This document shows, in pieces, positions 16,741 through 25,951 of a DNA stretch of 64,000 bases. The DNA is from Microbacterium sp. UFMG61. Its GTDB lineage: Bacteria > Actinomycetota > Actinomycetes > Actinomycetales > Microbacteriaceae. The first letter of the stretch is position 1. The number at the start of each line of letters is the position of its first letter. Under the pieces are notes generated by a model, which had not been told where the DNA came from, ran no database searches, and saw only the letters and a program-made list of their open reading frames with translations. The translations under genes and the position numbers were made by a program. The DNA is taken from the NCBI RefSeq assembly GCF_015354505.1, contig NZ_JACAFP010000004.1, positions 198,367 through 262,366 of the forward strand. The letters run 5' to 3'.

Positions 16741-18551
16741 GCACCGCAACGCTGTCCAAAGAGGACAAGGACAACAAGGCGCCTCTCGGCGGCCGATTCG
16801 TCGGCGCCGCGTCGAACTACATCGATGAGCGCACCAGCATCTCCGGCTTCGTCAAGGAGCTCGGACGCAAGATCTTCCCCGACCACTGGTCGTTCATGCT
16901 CGGCGAGATCGCGCTGTGGAGCTTCGTGGTCGTGTTCCTCTCCGGAACCTTCCTGACGTTCTTCTTCCAGGCATCCATGGTCGAGACGCACTACACCGGT
17001 GCCTACGCCCCGATGCGTGGCATCGAGATGTCGGCTGCCCTCGAGTCGTCGCTGCACATCTCGTTCGACCTCCGCGGTGGTCTCCTGGTCCGCCAGATCC
17101 ACCACTGGGCCGCTCTGGTGTTCGTCGCCGGTATCGGCGTGCACATGCTGCGCGTCTTCTTCACCGGGGCCTTCCGCAAGCCGCGCGAGCTCAACTGGGT
17201 CATCGGCTTCGTGCTCTTCATCCTGGCCATGGCCGAGGGATTCACCGGCTACTCGCTCCCCGATGACCTGCTCTCGGGCAACGGCCTCCGCATCATCGAC
17301 GGCATGATCAAGGGCTTCCCGGTCGTGGGCACCTGGATCTCGTTCCTGCTCTTCGGCGGCGAGTTCCCGGGCACCGACATCGTCGGCCGCCTCTACACGC
17401 TGCACATCCTGCTGCTGCCGCTGCTGGTCATCGGCCTGATCGTCGTGCACCTGATGCTGATGATCGTCAACAAGCACACGCAGTTCGCCGGCCCCGGCCG
17501 CACGAACGACAACGTCGTGGGGTACCCGATGATGCCGGTCTACATGTCGAAGATGGGCGGCTACCTGTTCATCGTCTTCGGCACGATCGTCCTGATCGCG
17601 ACGTTCTTCCAGATCAACCCGATCTGGAACTACGGCCCGTACGACCCGTCTCCCGTGTCCGCCGGTACCCAGCCCGACTGGTACATCGGCTTCGCGGACG
17701 GCGCGCTCCGACTCGCTCCGTCGAACCTCGACGTGGTGTTCCTCGACCGCACCTGGTCGTTCGGCATCCTGCTCCCGGTCGCGGTGCTCGGTCTGTTCAT
17801 CGTGCTCGTCGCGATCTACCCCTTCCTCGAGGCGTGGGTCACGGGCGACAAGCGCGAGCACCACATCGCGCAGCGTCCCCGCAACGCCGCGACCCGCACC
17901 GCCATCGGCGTGGCCGGTGTCATCTTCTACGCAGTGCTCTGGGCTGCGGCATCTTCCGACCTCATCGCGACGCATTTCATGCTCACGATGGAAGGTGTGA
18001 TCCACACCCTGCAGGCCCTGCTGTTCGTCGGCCCGATCCTCGGATACTTCGTCACGAAGCGCATCGCGATCGCTCTGCAGAAGAAGGACCGCGAGATCGT
18101 GCTGCACGGCTACGAGTCGGGCCGCATCGTGCGTCTCCCCGGCGGCGAATTCATCGAGGTGCACCAGCCGGTCGACAAGTACGACCGCTGGAAGCTCATC
18201 GATGTCGACGGCTACGAGCCGCTCGTCGTCCGTCCGAACGCCAAGGGCCGCATCTCGTGGACTGAGAACCTGCGTTCCTCCGTGTCGCGGTGGTTCTTCG
18301 AGGACCGTCTCGCCCCGCTCACGCAGGCCGAGATCGAGGCCGCAGATGCTCACCAGCACCACGTCACGGCTCACAACGAAGAGACCGAGGCCGCCGAGAT
18401 CCAGGGAGCGCACGAGCGCGCCGGGTTCCCGGATGCCCCGCTCACGGTCAGCGAGACGCACGTCGACGAGACGCCCAACACGCCGAGCACCGTCATCTCC
18501 ACGGAGCCGGTGAAGAAGCCTCGCAAGAAGAAGACGGAGGAGGGCGAGTAA
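16737..18551 (+). CDS. qcrB: Cytochrome b subunit of the cytochrome bcc complex
   Basis: Menaquinol-oxidising diheme membrane subunit, the target of compounds such as Q203 in mycobacteria. 604 residues: an N-terminal half with the heme ligands in the helix regions around IHHWAAL (about 121-127), a C-terminal cytochrome b region, then an actinobacterial extension of over 100 polar residues ending in a Lys-rich tail. It starts with TTG, overlapping qcrA by four bases. A strong hairpin terminator lies 17 bases after the stop. Confidence 0.96.
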   Translation: MSTATLSKEDKDNKAPLGGRFVGAASNYIDERTSISGFVKELGRKIFPDHWSFMLGEIALWSFVVVFLSGTFLTFFFQASMVETHYTGAYAPMRGIEMSAALESSLHISFDLRGGLLVRQIHHWAALVFVAGIGVHMLRVFFTGAFRKPRELNWVIGFVLFILAMAEGFTGYSLPDDLLSGNGLRIIDGMIKGFPVVGTWISFLLFGGEFPGTDIVGRLYTLHILLLPLLVIGLIVVHLMLMIVNKHTQFAGPGRTNDNVVGYPMMPVYMSKMGGYLFIVFGTIVLIATFFQINPIWNYGPYDPSPVSAGTQPDWYIGFADGALRLAPSNLDVVFLDRTWSFGILLPVAVLGLFIVLVAIYPFLEAWVTGDKREHHIAQRPRNAATRTAIGVAGVIFYAVLWAAASSDLIATHFMLTMEGVIHTLQALLFVGPILGYFVTKRIAIALQKKDREIVLHGYESGRIVRLPGGEFIEVHQPVDKYDRWKLIDVDGYEPLVVRPNAKGRISWTENLRSSVSRWFFEDRLAPLTQAEIEAADAHQHHVTAHNEETEAAEIQGAHERAGFPDAPLTVSETHVDETPNTPSTVISTEPVKKPRKKKTEEGE

Positions 18552-18568
18552 GTCCGCCCCTCCCCCGT

Positions 18569-18601
18569 GAAAGGCCCTGTCTGCTTCGGACAGGGCCTTT
18601 C
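18569..18601 (+). terminator. Terminator of the ctaE-qcrCAB operon
   Basis: Perfect 13-base arms (18569-18581 and 18589-18601) around a 7-base loop, ending in a T-rich CTTTCTTCT stretch. Confidence 0.88.
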
Positions 18602-18644
18602 TTCTGTCCGGGCACCTCCCATCTCGGCGTGGAAGGATCGTGGC

Positions 18645-19076
18645 ATGAGCTCCGCAGTCCAACTCATCCGTTCGACCGACCTCGCCGCCGCTCCCTACGC
18701 GTATGCGGCCACCGCTCCGGCCACTTCTCGGCTCATCTTCCTCGCCGGCGCCTGTCCGCTCGAGGACGACGGCACGACCACTGCTCCGGGCGATTACGCC
18801 GCGCAGGCCGCGCGCTGCATCGAGACGCTGCAGGCCGCGCTACGCGCGAGCGGCGCCGCAATGACAGACGTGATCAGCACACGAGTCCTGGTCGCATCGA
18901 CGCGGCAGGCAGATCTCGTCACCGCCTGGGACGTCATCCACTCGGCGTTCGGCTCACACGACGTGCCGAGCACTCTTCTCGGAGTGACTGTCCTCGGCTA
19001 CGATCACCAACTCGTCGAGATCGAAGCCGTGGCCGCCGTCGCGGATGTCACAGACGTCGCGGAGGGCGTCCGATGA
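18645..19076 (+). CDS. RidA family (YjgF/YER057c) protein
   Basis: A 143-residue member of the Rid family, which commonly hydrolyses reactive enamine/imine intermediates from PLP enzymes. The core pattern (LIFLAGACPLEDDG, about 26-39, and VISTRVLVASTRQ, about 75-87) fits. The Arg needed for deaminase activity in RidA proper is not clearly placed, so it may be a divergent Rid subgroup. GGAAGG precedes the ATG. Its stop overlaps the next gene as ATGA. Confidence 0.78.
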   Translation: MSSAVQLIRSTDLAAAPYAYAATAPATSRLIFLAGACPLEDDGTTTAPGDYAAQAARCIETLQAALRASGAAMTDVISTRVLVASTRQADLVTAWDVIHSAFGSHDVPSTLLGVTVLGYDHQLVEIEAVAAVADVTDVAEGVR

Positions 19077-19576
19077 CCCCCGTGATCCGCCCGGCGGTCG
19101 CGGATGACGCTCAGATCATCGGGATGATCGAAGCGCACGCCGACGCCCTGCTCACCGACAGCCTCGGCGCACCCGAGTGGCCTCCGGCCGGGGATGCCCT
19201 CGAGCGACTGGGCAGTCCCGGATTCGTCCTGATTCTCGAGGATCCGGTGGACTCCTCCCCTGTTGGCTTCGTTCACGTTCTCGATGCAGAGGGGCACGCC
19301 CATCTCGAACAGCTGTCGGTGCTCCCGGCATCGGGACGACAGGGTTTCGGGCGTCTCCTCGTCGACGCTGCGCTCGCGGAGGCGCGAGAGCGCGGATACA
19401 CGCGGATCACCCTGCGTACATATGCGGAGATTCCCTGGAACGCCCCCTTCTACGCGTCCTGCGGCTTCCTCGAGAGCCTCCCGGAGACGGCGTTCCAGCG
19501 GGGGCTCGTCGACACGGAAGCTGACCTGGGTCTGGATCGCTACGGTCGACGCCTGCAGATGACCGCAGAGCTCTGA
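19073..19576 (+). CDS. GNAT family N-acetyltransferase
   Basis: A 167-residue acetyltransferase using acetyl-CoA. The CoA-binding signature appears as LSVLPASGRQGFGRLLVDAA (about 81-100), and the last strand region has FYASCGFLES (about 126-135). The substrate is unknown. It is coupled to the Rid gene by a 4-base overlap, which suggests related roles, perhaps in handling amino-group metabolites. Confidence 0.85.
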   Translation: MTPVIRPAVADDAQIIGMIEAHADALLTDSLGAPEWPPAGDALERLGSPGFVLILEDPVDSSPVGFVHVLDAEGHAHLEQLSVLPASGRQGFGRLLVDAALAEARERGYTRITLRTYAEIPWNAPFYASCGFLESLPETAFQRGLVDTEADLGLDRYGRRLQMTAEL

Positions 19577-19671
19577 GCTTCGCCGCTCGCGGAACTTCGC
19601 GCCCGCGCAGGTTGGCAAGAAGGCATGCGCCGGCGTCCGAAAGACAGCGGCGGGCTGGACATCGCGCCTCC

Positions 19672-19677
19672 TAGGCT
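19672..19677 (+). promoter_or_regulatory. -10 element of the rhodanese gene (leaderless)
   Basis: TAGGCT followed by exactly six bases and then the ATG at 19684. No Shine-Dalgarno sequence is present. Confidence 0.55.
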
Positions 19678-19683
19678 GGCGTC

Positions 19684-20103
19684 ATGATCGATCGTGCCGA
19701 CTACTTCGCTGCCAGACTCGCCTACGAGACCGATGCCAGCGATGTGCATGCAGCGCTCTCGTCCGATGACGAACCCGTCATCATCGACGTGCGTTCCGAA
19801 GCGGCATGGGCTCAGGGGCGCGTCGCTGGGGCCGTGCACATGCACTACAGCGAGATCGCAGCCCGTGCGCCCCGCGAGATACCCGTCGGGGCTTCGGTCG
19901 TCGTCTACTGTTGGAGCCCCGGTTGCAACGCCGGCGTCAAGGGCGCGCTCGAGTTCGCCAAGCTGGGTTACGAGGTTCGAGAGATGATCGGCGGGTTCGA
20001 GTACTGGGTCCGTGAGGGGTATCCGGTCGAGGATGCCGACGGGGTCCACCGACGGCCCGTCGACCCCCTCACCGGCATCCCGAGAGTCCGAACTCACGCC
20101 TGA
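19684..20103 (+). CDS. Rhodanese-like domain protein
   Basis: A single-domain, cytoplasmic rhodanese of 139 residues. VIIDVRSEAAW (about 32-42) is the conserved first half. The active-site loop is YCWSPGCN with Cys76 as the likely persulfide carrier and a second Cys at 81. Such proteins move sulfane sulfur; the specific partner is unknown. The gene stands alone, ending at a strong two-way terminator shared with ctaF. Confidence 0.85.
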   Translation: MIDRADYFAARLAYETDASDVHAALSSDDEPVIIDVRSEAAWAQGRVAGAVHMHYSEIAARAPREIPVGASVVVYCWSPGCNAGVKGALEFAKLGYEVREMIGGFEYWVREGYPVEDADGVHRRPVDPLTGIPRVRTHA

Positions 20104-20113
20104 GACGCAGGGA

Positions 20114-20153
20114 ATCAGAAAGGCCCCGGGATGAATCCCGGGGCCTTTCTGAT
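20114..20153. terminator. Bidirectional terminator, rhodanese gene / ctaF
   Basis: Perfect 17-base arms, ATCAGAAAGGCCCCGGG (20114-20130) and its complement (20137-20153), with a 6-base loop. T-rich ends on both strands. Confidence 0.9.
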
Positions 20154-20161
20154 GAAATGTC

Positions 20162-20596
20162 TCAGCGAGCGAAGTTGCCGCGGTAGTACTCGTACACCCA
20201 ACCGACGATCGCGATGACGAAGATCGCGAGTCCGATCGGGAGCAGGAAGTGCCCCACAGCCAGACCGACCACGAACACCGCAGCGGAACCGGCGAGGACC
20301 AGCGGCCACCACGACCACGGGCTGAATTCACCCAGTTCGGGGTCTCCGTCGTCGATGTCGCTGGTGAGGATGTCTTCCGGCAGCTCACCGTTCTGAGCCT
20401 TGTGCGTGCGGTCAAGATAGAACGCGATCATCGCGCCCATGAACGCCGCGAAGAACAGGGCCACGGTGCCGACCCATTCGATGCGCGCGGCGAAGTTGTC
20501 CGCGGGCGTGGCGAGGATGTGCCAGCCGGTGTACACGACACCGACCAGGGCGAAGAAGGCGGTGAGGACCCACCAGAGGATGACGTTGTCGCGCAT
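20162..20596 (-). CDS. ctaF: Cytochrome c oxidase subunit 4 (actinobacterial)
   Basis: Small membrane subunit of the actinobacterial aa3 oxidase, 144 residues with two helices near the N-terminus (about 9-30 and 39-60) and two near the C-terminus (about 95-135), separated by an acidic soluble segment. It is the last gene of ctaC-ctaD-ctaF and starts three bases after ctaD ends. Confidence 0.93.
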   Translation of the reverse strand: MRDNVILWWVLTAFFALVGVVYTGWHILATPADNFAARIEWVGTVALFFAAFMGAMIAFYLDRTHKAQNGELPEDILTSDIDDGDPELGEFSPWSWWPLVLAGSAAVFVVGLAVGHFLLPIGLAIFVIAIVGWVYEYYRGNFAR

Positions 20597-20599
20597 GGC

Positions 20600-22333
20600 T
20601 CAGTGGCCCTCTCGCTCGCCGGGGACGGTGGTCGTGAACTCCGCCGCCTCCGGGTGATTCAGGTCGAATGCCGGACGCTCACTGCGGATACGCGGGATCG
20701 ACGTGAAGTTGTGTCGCGGCGGCGGGCACGACGTGGCCCACTCGAGCGATGCACCGTAGCCCCACGGGTCGTTGACCGTGACCTTCGGCGCCTTGCGCGA
20801 CGTGATCCACACGTTCAGGAAGAACGGCAGCATCGACGCGCCGAGGATGATCGCACCGATCGTCGACACCTGGTTGCCCCAGGTCCAGCCGTCTGCCGCG
20901 GAGTAATCCGCGTAGCGACGGACCATACCGTCGACGCCCAGCCAGTGCTGGATGAGGAAGGTCATGTGGAAGCCGATGAACAGCATCCAGAAGTGCACGT
21001 AGCCGAGGCGCTCGTTGAGCATGCGTCCGGTCCACTTCGGCCACCAGAAGTAGAAGCCCGCGAACATCGCGAACACGACGGTGCCGAAGACGACGTAGTG
21101 GAAGTGCGCGACGACGAAGTACGAGTCGGACAGCGCGAAGTCGAGCGGCGGGGCCGCGAGGATGACACCCGTGAGACCACCGAAGACGAAGGAGACGAGG
21201 AAGCCGAGCGCGAAGACCATCGGGGTCTCGAACGTCACAGAGCCTCGCCAGAGCGTTCCGATCCAGTTGAAGATCTTCACACCGGTGGGCACCGCGATGA
21301 GCATGGTCATGAGGGCGAAGAACGGCAGCAGGACGGACCCGGTGACGTACATGTGGTGTGCCCAGACGGCGACGGACAGAGCGGCGATCGCGATCGTCGC
21401 GTAGACCAGGGTCTTGTACCCGAAGATCGGCTTGCGGCTGAAGACCGGGAAGATCTCCGAGACGATTCCGAAGAACGGCAGGGCGATGATGTAGACCTCA
21501 GGGTGCCCGAAGAACCAGAAGAGGTGCTGCCAGAGCAGGACTCCACCGTTGGCCGGGTCGTAGATGTGCGCGCCGAGCACGCGGTCGGCGCCGGCGGCGA
21601 AGATCGCGGCGGCGAGCACCGGGAACGCCATGAGGATCAGGAGGCTCGTGATGAGCGTGTTCCACGTGAAGATCGGCATGCGCCACATCGTCATACCCGG
21701 AGCGCGCATCGTGATGATCGTCGTGATGAAGTTCACGGCACCGAGGATGGTTCCGAAGCCCGAGATGCCGAGACCGAGCATCCAGAGGTTGCCACCGGCA
21801 CCCGGCGAGAAGGATGCGCTCGCCAGCGGCTGATAGGCGAACCAGCCGAACGATGCGGCACCCTGCGGCGTGAGGAATCCTGCGACAGCGATCGTCGAGC
21901 CGAAGAGGAAGAGCCAGAAGGCGAAGGCGTTCAGACGCGGGAACGCGACGTCCGGTGCACCGATCTGGAGCGGCAGGATGGCGTTCGCGAAGCCTGCGAA
22001 CAGCGGCGTCGCGAACATCAGCAGCATGATCGTGCCGTGCATCGTGAACAGCTGGTTGTACTGCTCCTTGGTCGGGATGATCTGCATCCCGGGAGCGAAC
22101 AGCTCTGCACGGATGACGAGCGCCATGACGCCGCCAAGGAGGAAGAACAGCACCGACGCGATCAGGTACATGTACCCGATCGTCTTGTGGTCGGTGGAGG
22201 TGATCCACTTGACGACGATGTTGCCCTTCTGCTCGACGCGCGAGGAGCTCATGAGAGCGGCCTGGCGCGCGGGCAGTGCGGACGGACGGGAGCGAGGGGC
22301 CTCGTCGGTGCGGGGTGCTTCTGTGGTCGACAT
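20600..22333 (-). CDS. ctaD: Cytochrome c oxidase subunit I
   Basis: Catalytic subunit with heme a, heme a3 and CuB; reduces O2 to water and pumps protons. 577 residues with twelve helices. [20 protein letters not shown] contains the CuB His and the Tyr cross-linked to it, and [11 protein letters not shown] and [12 protein letters not shown] carry later conserved metal-site residues. An N-terminal tail of about 45 residues precedes the first helix region. It is between ctaC and ctaF in one operon. Confidence 0.97.
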   Translation of the reverse strand: MSTTEAPRTDEAPRSRPSALPARQAALMSSSRVEQKGNIVVKWITSTDHKTIGYMYLIASVLFFLLGGVMALVIRAELFAPGMQIIPTKEQYNQLFTMHGTIMLLMFATPLFAGFANAILPLQIGAPDVAFPRLNAFAFWLFLFGSTIAVAGFLTPQGAASFGWFAYQPLASASFSPGAGGNLWMLGLGISGFGTILGAVNFITTIITMRAPGMTMWRMPIFTWNTLITSLLILMAFPVLAAAIFAAGADRVLGAHIYDPANGGVLLWQHLFWFFGHPEVYIIALPFFGIVSEIFPVFSRKPIFGYKTLVYATIAIAALSVAVWAHHMYVTGSVLLPFFALMTMLIAVPTGVKIFNWIGTLWRGSVTFETPMVFALGFLVSFVFGGLTGVILAAPPLDFALSDSYFVVAHFHYVVFGTVVFAMFAGFYFWWPKWTGRMLNERLGYVHFWMLFIGFHMTFLIQHWLGVDGMVRRYADYSAADGWTWGNQVSTIGAIILGASMLPFFLNVWITSRKAPKVTVNDPWGYGASLEWATSCPPPRHNFTSIPRIRSERPAFDLNHPEAAEFTTTVPGEREGH

Positions 22334-22336
22334 GGC

Positions 22337-23239
22337 TTACTCCTCTCCTTCTTCGGAGTCGTTCTGCGCGGTGGTGCCGGGATAGTTCGCCAGACGGTCG
22401 TATGCGTCGGTGATGTCACCCGTGTTGCCGGCCTGCTCGAGCGACTCGAGGTAGGCGTCGTATTCGTCCTGCTCGACGACCTTCACGTTGAAGAGCATCA
22501 TCGAGTGGTACTCGCCGCAGAGCTCGGCGCACTTTCCGGCGTATTCGCCGACTCGTGTCGGGATGAACGACCAGGAGTTGTCCTTCCCGATGTACATGTC
22601 CTTCTTGTACAGGAAGTCGATGATCCAGAAGGAGTGGATCACGTCACGCGACTGGAGGTCGATCGTGACCTTCTTGTCGACCGGGAGCACCAGCGTCGGC
22701 AGCTGCTCCTGGTCGATGTTGCCGTCGGCGTCGGGCTGGGCCTGGATGCCCATGGTCCATACCGCGTCGGCGTTGTCGTCTTCTTCGCCGTCGTACTGGA
22801 AGTCCCAGGCCCACTGCTTCGCGATGGCCGTGATCTCGACGTCGGGGTCATCCCACTTCGTCTCGATCGCGGTCTGATCGCGAGCCGTGAAGAAGAACAT
22901 CCCGAGGACCAGGATCAGCGGCACGATCGTGTAGAAGATTTCGATCGGCATGTTGTACCGCATCTGCACCGGCAGGCCGGTCTGGCCCTTGCGGCGGCGG
23001 TACGCGATCGCGGCCCAGGCCATCAGGCCCCAGGTGATGACGCCCACGGCGAGGAGGACGATCCAGGAGTTCACCCAGAGCGACGCGACACGGTCGGTCT
23101 GGTTTGTGGCGGCGGTACCGTCCTCTACGAACCCCGGGAGGTAGCCATGGAGCTCGGTGGGAGTACATCCCGCCAGGGCCACGGCTGCCGCTACTCCCAC
23201 AGGGAGGGCGGCCCAACGAAGGCGGCGTTTCGAGGGCAC
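22337..23239 (-). CDS. ctaC: Cytochrome c oxidase subunit II
   Basis: Holds the dinuclear CuA centre that receives electrons from QcrC. 300 residues: signal peptide with lipobox LAGC (Cys25), two membrane helices, then an external cupredoxin domain. CuA ligands are in GKCAELCGEYHSMM (Cys237, Cys241, His245 and a following Met) plus an earlier His in VIHSFW. GTG at 23239 is chosen because AAAGGTG sits just before it; the frame is open 12 codons further. Confidence 0.96.
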   Translation of the reverse strand: MPSKRRLRWAALPVGVAAAVALAGCTPTELHGYLPGFVEDGTAATNQTDRVASLWVNSWIVLLAVGVITWGLMAWAAIAYRRRKGQTGLPVQMRYNMPIEIFYTIVPLILVLGMFFFTARDQTAIETKWDDPDVEITAIAKQWAWDFQYDGEEDDNADAVWTMGIQAQPDADGNIDQEQLPTLVLPVDKKVTIDLQSRDVIHSFWIIDFLYKKDMYIGKDNSWSFIPTRVGEYAGKCAELCGEYHSMMLFNVKVVEQDEYDAYLESLEQAGNTGDITDAYDRLANYPGTTAQNDSEEGEE

Positions 23240-23274
23240 GATGCACCTTTCAGATTGCGGACAGGGCACACCCA

Positions 23275-23291
23275 AGTCTAGGGCAACCTCA
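23275..23291 (-). promoter_or_regulatory. ctaC promoter with overlapping GGTTGCCC motif
   Basis: TAGACT on the minus strand (23275-23280) is a good -10 box about 35 bases before the ctaC start. It is directly preceded by GAGGTTGCCC, which resembles the palindrome upstream of ctaE (14067-14082). This suggests one regulator might see both oxidase promoters. Confidence 0.45.
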
Positions 23292-23335
23292 CACCTGATT
23301 CATGCCAACCACGCAGGTTGGCGAGGTCGATCGGA

Positions 23336-23701
23336 TCAGTGGAAGCTGTCTCCACAGGCGCAGCTGCCCGCGGCGTTCGGGTTGTCGATCGTGAAGCCCT
23401 GCTCCGAGATCGTGTCCTTGAAGTCGATCGATGCGCCGTCGAGATACGGGACACTCATGTTGTCGATGATGACCTCGACGCCGTCGAAGTCGACGGTCTC
23501 GTCGCCCTCGAGGAAGCGCTCGTCGAAGTAGAGCTGGTAGATCAGGCCGGAGCATCCACCGGGCTGGACGGCGACGCGCAGACGGAGATCGTCGCGGCCT
23601 TCCTGCTCGAGGAGGTTCTTGACCTTGACGGCCGCGGCGTCGGTCAGCTTCACGCCGTGTGCCTGAGTGGTCTCTGCAGAAGTCAGTGTGGTGTCGCTCA
23701 T
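23336..23701 (-). CDS. erpA: Iron-sulfur cluster insertion protein, ErpA/A-type
   Basis: A-type carrier that delivers Fe-S clusters to apoproteins. 121 residues with the HesB fold. The three cluster cysteines are in PGGCSGL (near residue 50) and SCACGDSF at the C-terminus. Start ATG at 23701 has AAGGAG eight bases upstream. It lies near ctaC as in Mycobacterium (Rv2204c and Rv2200c). Confidence 0.95.
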   Translation of the reverse strand: MSDTTLTSAETTQAHGVKLTDAAAVKVKNLLEQEGRDDLRLRVAVQPGGCSGLIYQLYFDERFLEGDETVDFDGVEVIIDNMSVPYLDGASIDFKDTISEQGFTIDNPNAAGSCACGDSFH

Positions 23702-23753
23702 GTCGCTCCTTGTGACGGGCCGCGCTCGCACGGCAGGTGTATCGATTTTACCC

Positions 23754-23792
23754 CGCGTCGTCGATCACGGGGCGGGTGTGATCGACGACGCG
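23754..23792 (-). terminator. Hairpin downstream of the M20 dipeptidase
   Basis: Perfect 15-base arms (23754-23768 and 23778-23792) around a 9-base loop. It lies between the dipeptidase stop and the erpA start, with no clear U tract, so termination is likely but not certain. Confidence 0.6.
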
Positions 23793-23807
23793 ACAGATCG
23801 GATCGGA

Positions 23808-25229
23808 TCAGATGACGATGTCGTTCATGCGAGACAGCAGCAGCGCTTCGGTCGTTACGGCGTGTCGGAAGGTGTCGAGGTGCAGCGACTCGTTCGGGCT
23901 GTGCGCCCGCGAGTGCGGGTCCTCGACCCCCGTGACCAGGATCTGCGCGTCGGGGAACTCGCGCACGAGGTCGGCGATGAACGGGATCGAGCCGCCGACG
24001 CCCAGGTCGATCGGCGCCACTCCATACCCGTCGTGCATCGCCTCGCGAGTGAGCGCCACCGCCCAGCCGCTGGTGTCGACGAGGAAGCCGTTGCCGAGGT
24101 CGACGTCCGAGAAGGTCAGCTCAGCGCCGAACGGGGCGTTCGCGCGCAGGTGCGCCTCCAGCACCGCGTAGGCGTCCTCGCCCGACTGCCCCGGTGCGAC
24201 GCGCGCGCTGATGACGACGCTCACCTCGGGAAGCAGCGTGTTCGAGGCCGCCGCGACGCTGGTGGCGTCGATGCCGATCACGGTGACCGAGGGCTTGTTC
24301 CAGATGCGGCTCAGGATCGTGCCGTCGCCGATCGGCGAGACCCCGGCGAGGAGGCCCGCCTCGTCGCGCAGCGTCTCCTCCGTGTACTCGGGAGTCTCCG
24401 CCTCCCGCTCCACCAGACCCTCGACCGCGACCGAGCCGTCCTCGTTCCAGAGCGTCGACAGCATCCGCACCGTGGCCATCATGGCATCGGGCACGGCCCC
24501 GCCGAACATCCCCGAGTGCGACGCGTGGTCGAGTGTGCGCACGCGCACCGTGAACCGGGCGTTGCCGCGCAGCGAGACGGTGAGCCCTGGCGTCACGGAA
24601 TCCCAGTTTCCCGAGTCGGCGACGACGATGGCATCCGCGCGCAGCGCGTCCTTGTTGTCGGCGAGGAACTGCGCGAATGAGCGGGAACCGTACTCCTCCT
24701 CCCCCTCGATGAACATCGCGATCCCGAGCTCGAGGTCGTCGCCGATCACCTCGGCGACCGCCCGGATCGAAGCGATGTGCGCCATGATCCCGGCCTTGTC
24801 GTCGGCCGCGCCGCGACCGTACAGGCGACCGTCGCGCACGGTCGGCTCGAACGGCGGGGTCTCCCAGAGGGCGTCGTCTCCAGGAGGCTGCACGTCGTGG
24901 TGGGCGTAGAGGAGGATCGTCGGCTTGCCGTTGCGCGCTGCCCGCGTCGCGAGAACGGCCGGCTGCCCGACCTCATCGGTTCCGGGGATCGCGGCCCGCA
25001 GCACGCGCACCTCGTCGAAGACACCCGTCGCCTCGGCGAGAGCCGCGACAGCCGAGGAACTGCGCTCGAGCTGCGTCTGATCGAAGGCGGGCCATGCCAT
25101 CCCGGGAATGCGCACGAGCTGACCCAGATCGCTCAGGGCAGCCGGATACCCGGTCGACACCGCTTCGAGGACTGCGGGCTCACGCTCGCTGGAGAGATTC
25201 TGGGCGCCGGGCTGAGCAGGAGAAGTCAT
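23808..25229 (-). CDS. M20/M25/M40 family dipeptidase
   Basis: A 473-residue zinc peptidase predicted to cleave dipeptides. Metal-binding and catalytic motifs are present: LYAHHDVQPPGDD (about 96-108), GRGAADDKAG (about 125-134), and EGEEEYGS with the general-base Glu (about 162-169); the C-terminal His lies in DPHSRAHSPNE. The ATG at 25229 is seven bases after a TAAGAT box, so the mRNA is probably leaderless. Divergently arranged with the DUF3043 gene. Confidence 0.92.
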   Translation of the reverse strand: MTSPAQPGAQNLSSEREPAVLEAVSTGYPAALSDLGQLVRIPGMAWPAFDQTQLERSSSAVAALAEATGVFDEVRVLRAAIPGTDEVGQPAVLATRAARNGKPTILLYAHHDVQPPGDDALWETPPFEPTVRDGRLYGRGAADDKAGIMAHIASIRAVAEVIGDDLELGIAMFIEGEEEYGSRSFAQFLADNKDALRADAIVVADSGNWDSVTPGLTVSLRGNARFTVRVRTLDHASHSGMFGGAVPDAMMATVRMLSTLWNEDGSVAVEGLVEREAETPEYTEETLRDEAGLLAGVSPIGDGTILSRIWNKPSVTVIGIDATSVAAASNTLLPEVSVVISARVAPGQSGEDAYAVLEAHLRANAPFGAELTFSDVDLGNGFLVDTSGWAVALTREAMHDGYGVAPIDLGVGGSIPFIADLVREFPDAQILVTGVEDPHSRAHSPNESLHLDTFRHAVTTEALLLSRMNDIVI

Positions 25230-25234
25230 GCGAG

Positions 25235-25242
25235 TAATCTTA
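25235..25242. promoter_or_regulatory. Overlapping divergent -10 boxes
   Basis: TAAGAT on the minus strand (25237-25242) is seven bases before the dipeptidase ATG. TAATCT on the plus strand (25235-25240) overlaps it and could serve the DUF3043 gene, which also has a GAGGAA ribosome site. The two polymerases could not occupy the site together. Confidence 0.45.
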
Positions 25243-25276
25243 AGGTGATCCGCCTTCACCCGAACCGAGGAATCTC

Positions 25277-25864
25277 GTGGCCACTTCCCCCTCCACTCCT
25301 TCGACGAACGACGACGCCCCCGAGACGCCCACCGCGGGCAAGGGACGCGCGACGCCGACCCGCGCGGAGCAGGAGGCTGCTCGCCGCCGTCCCCTCGTGG
25401 CCAACACCAAAGAGGCCAAGGCCGCCGCGCGTGCCGAGCTCAACGAGCGTCGCAATCGCGCTCAGGCAGGTCTCGCGGCGGGTGAGGAGAAGTACCTGCC
25501 GGCACGAGACAAGGGACCGCAGCGCCGCTGGGTTCGTGACTACGTGGATGCATCGTGGCAGCCCGCCGAGTTCGTGATGGGGGTCATGGTCCTCGTCATC
25601 CTGATCTCGCTGCTGCCCCCGAGCCTGGCCATCGCCGGATTCGCGGTGGCCGGTTGGGCCTACCTCGTGATGATGGCCTACCTGATCCTCGCGATCGGCG
25701 GCATGATCCTGCTCGGCATGCGGGTCAAGCGCAAGGTCGCGGCGAAGTTCGGCAGCGATCGCGTGGAGCGCGGTCTCGGCTGGTACGCGGCGATGCGTTC
25801 ACTGCAGATGCGCTTCATGCGACTGCCCAAGCCTCAGGTCAAGCGCGGCCAGTACCCGGGCTGA
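25277..25864 (+). CDS. DUF3043 family membrane protein
   Basis: A 195-residue actinobacterial protein of unknown function. Residues about 1-85 are charged and disordered-looking (Ala/Arg/Glu-rich); RRWVRDYVDASW (about 81-92) is the conserved family signature, followed by two membrane helices (about 96-118 and 124-146) and a basic C-terminal segment. GTG start with GAGGAA upstream. The upstream neighbour erpA/dipeptidase region matches the genomic position of this family in mycobacteria. Confidence 0.85.
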   Translation: MATSPSTPSTNDDAPETPTAGKGRATPTRAEQEAARRRPLVANTKEAKAAARAELNERRNRAQAGLAAGEEKYLPARDKGPQRRWVRDYVDASWQPAEFVMGVMVLVILISLLPPSLAIAGFAVAGWAYLVMMAYLILAIGGMILLGMRVKRKVAAKFGSDRVERGLGWYAAMRSLQMRFMRLPKPQVKRGQYPG

Positions 25865-25879
25865 CCGCCGCAGAACGTC

Positions 25880-25919
25880 GAAAGGCGTCCGGTGCTCCGT
25901 GGAGCGTCGGACGCCTTTC
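25880..25919. terminator. Bidirectional terminator, DUF3043 gene / pyrD
   Basis: GAAAGGCGTCCG (25880-25891) pairs with CGGACGCCTTTC (25908-25919); the 16-base centre folds into a smaller GCTCC/GGAGC hairpin. T-rich ends on both strands. Confidence 0.8.
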
Positions 25920-25951
25920 TCATTCGCGTGTCACGGACGCCCGACGGGGTC

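Noticed and set aside
20249..23281. Long open frame (about 1010 codons) on the plus strand
   Set aside because: It lies antisense to ctaF-ctaD-ctaC, which have clear motifs. Its translation is charged, Arg/Glu/Asp/His-rich low complexity, typical of shadow frames in GC-rich DNA.
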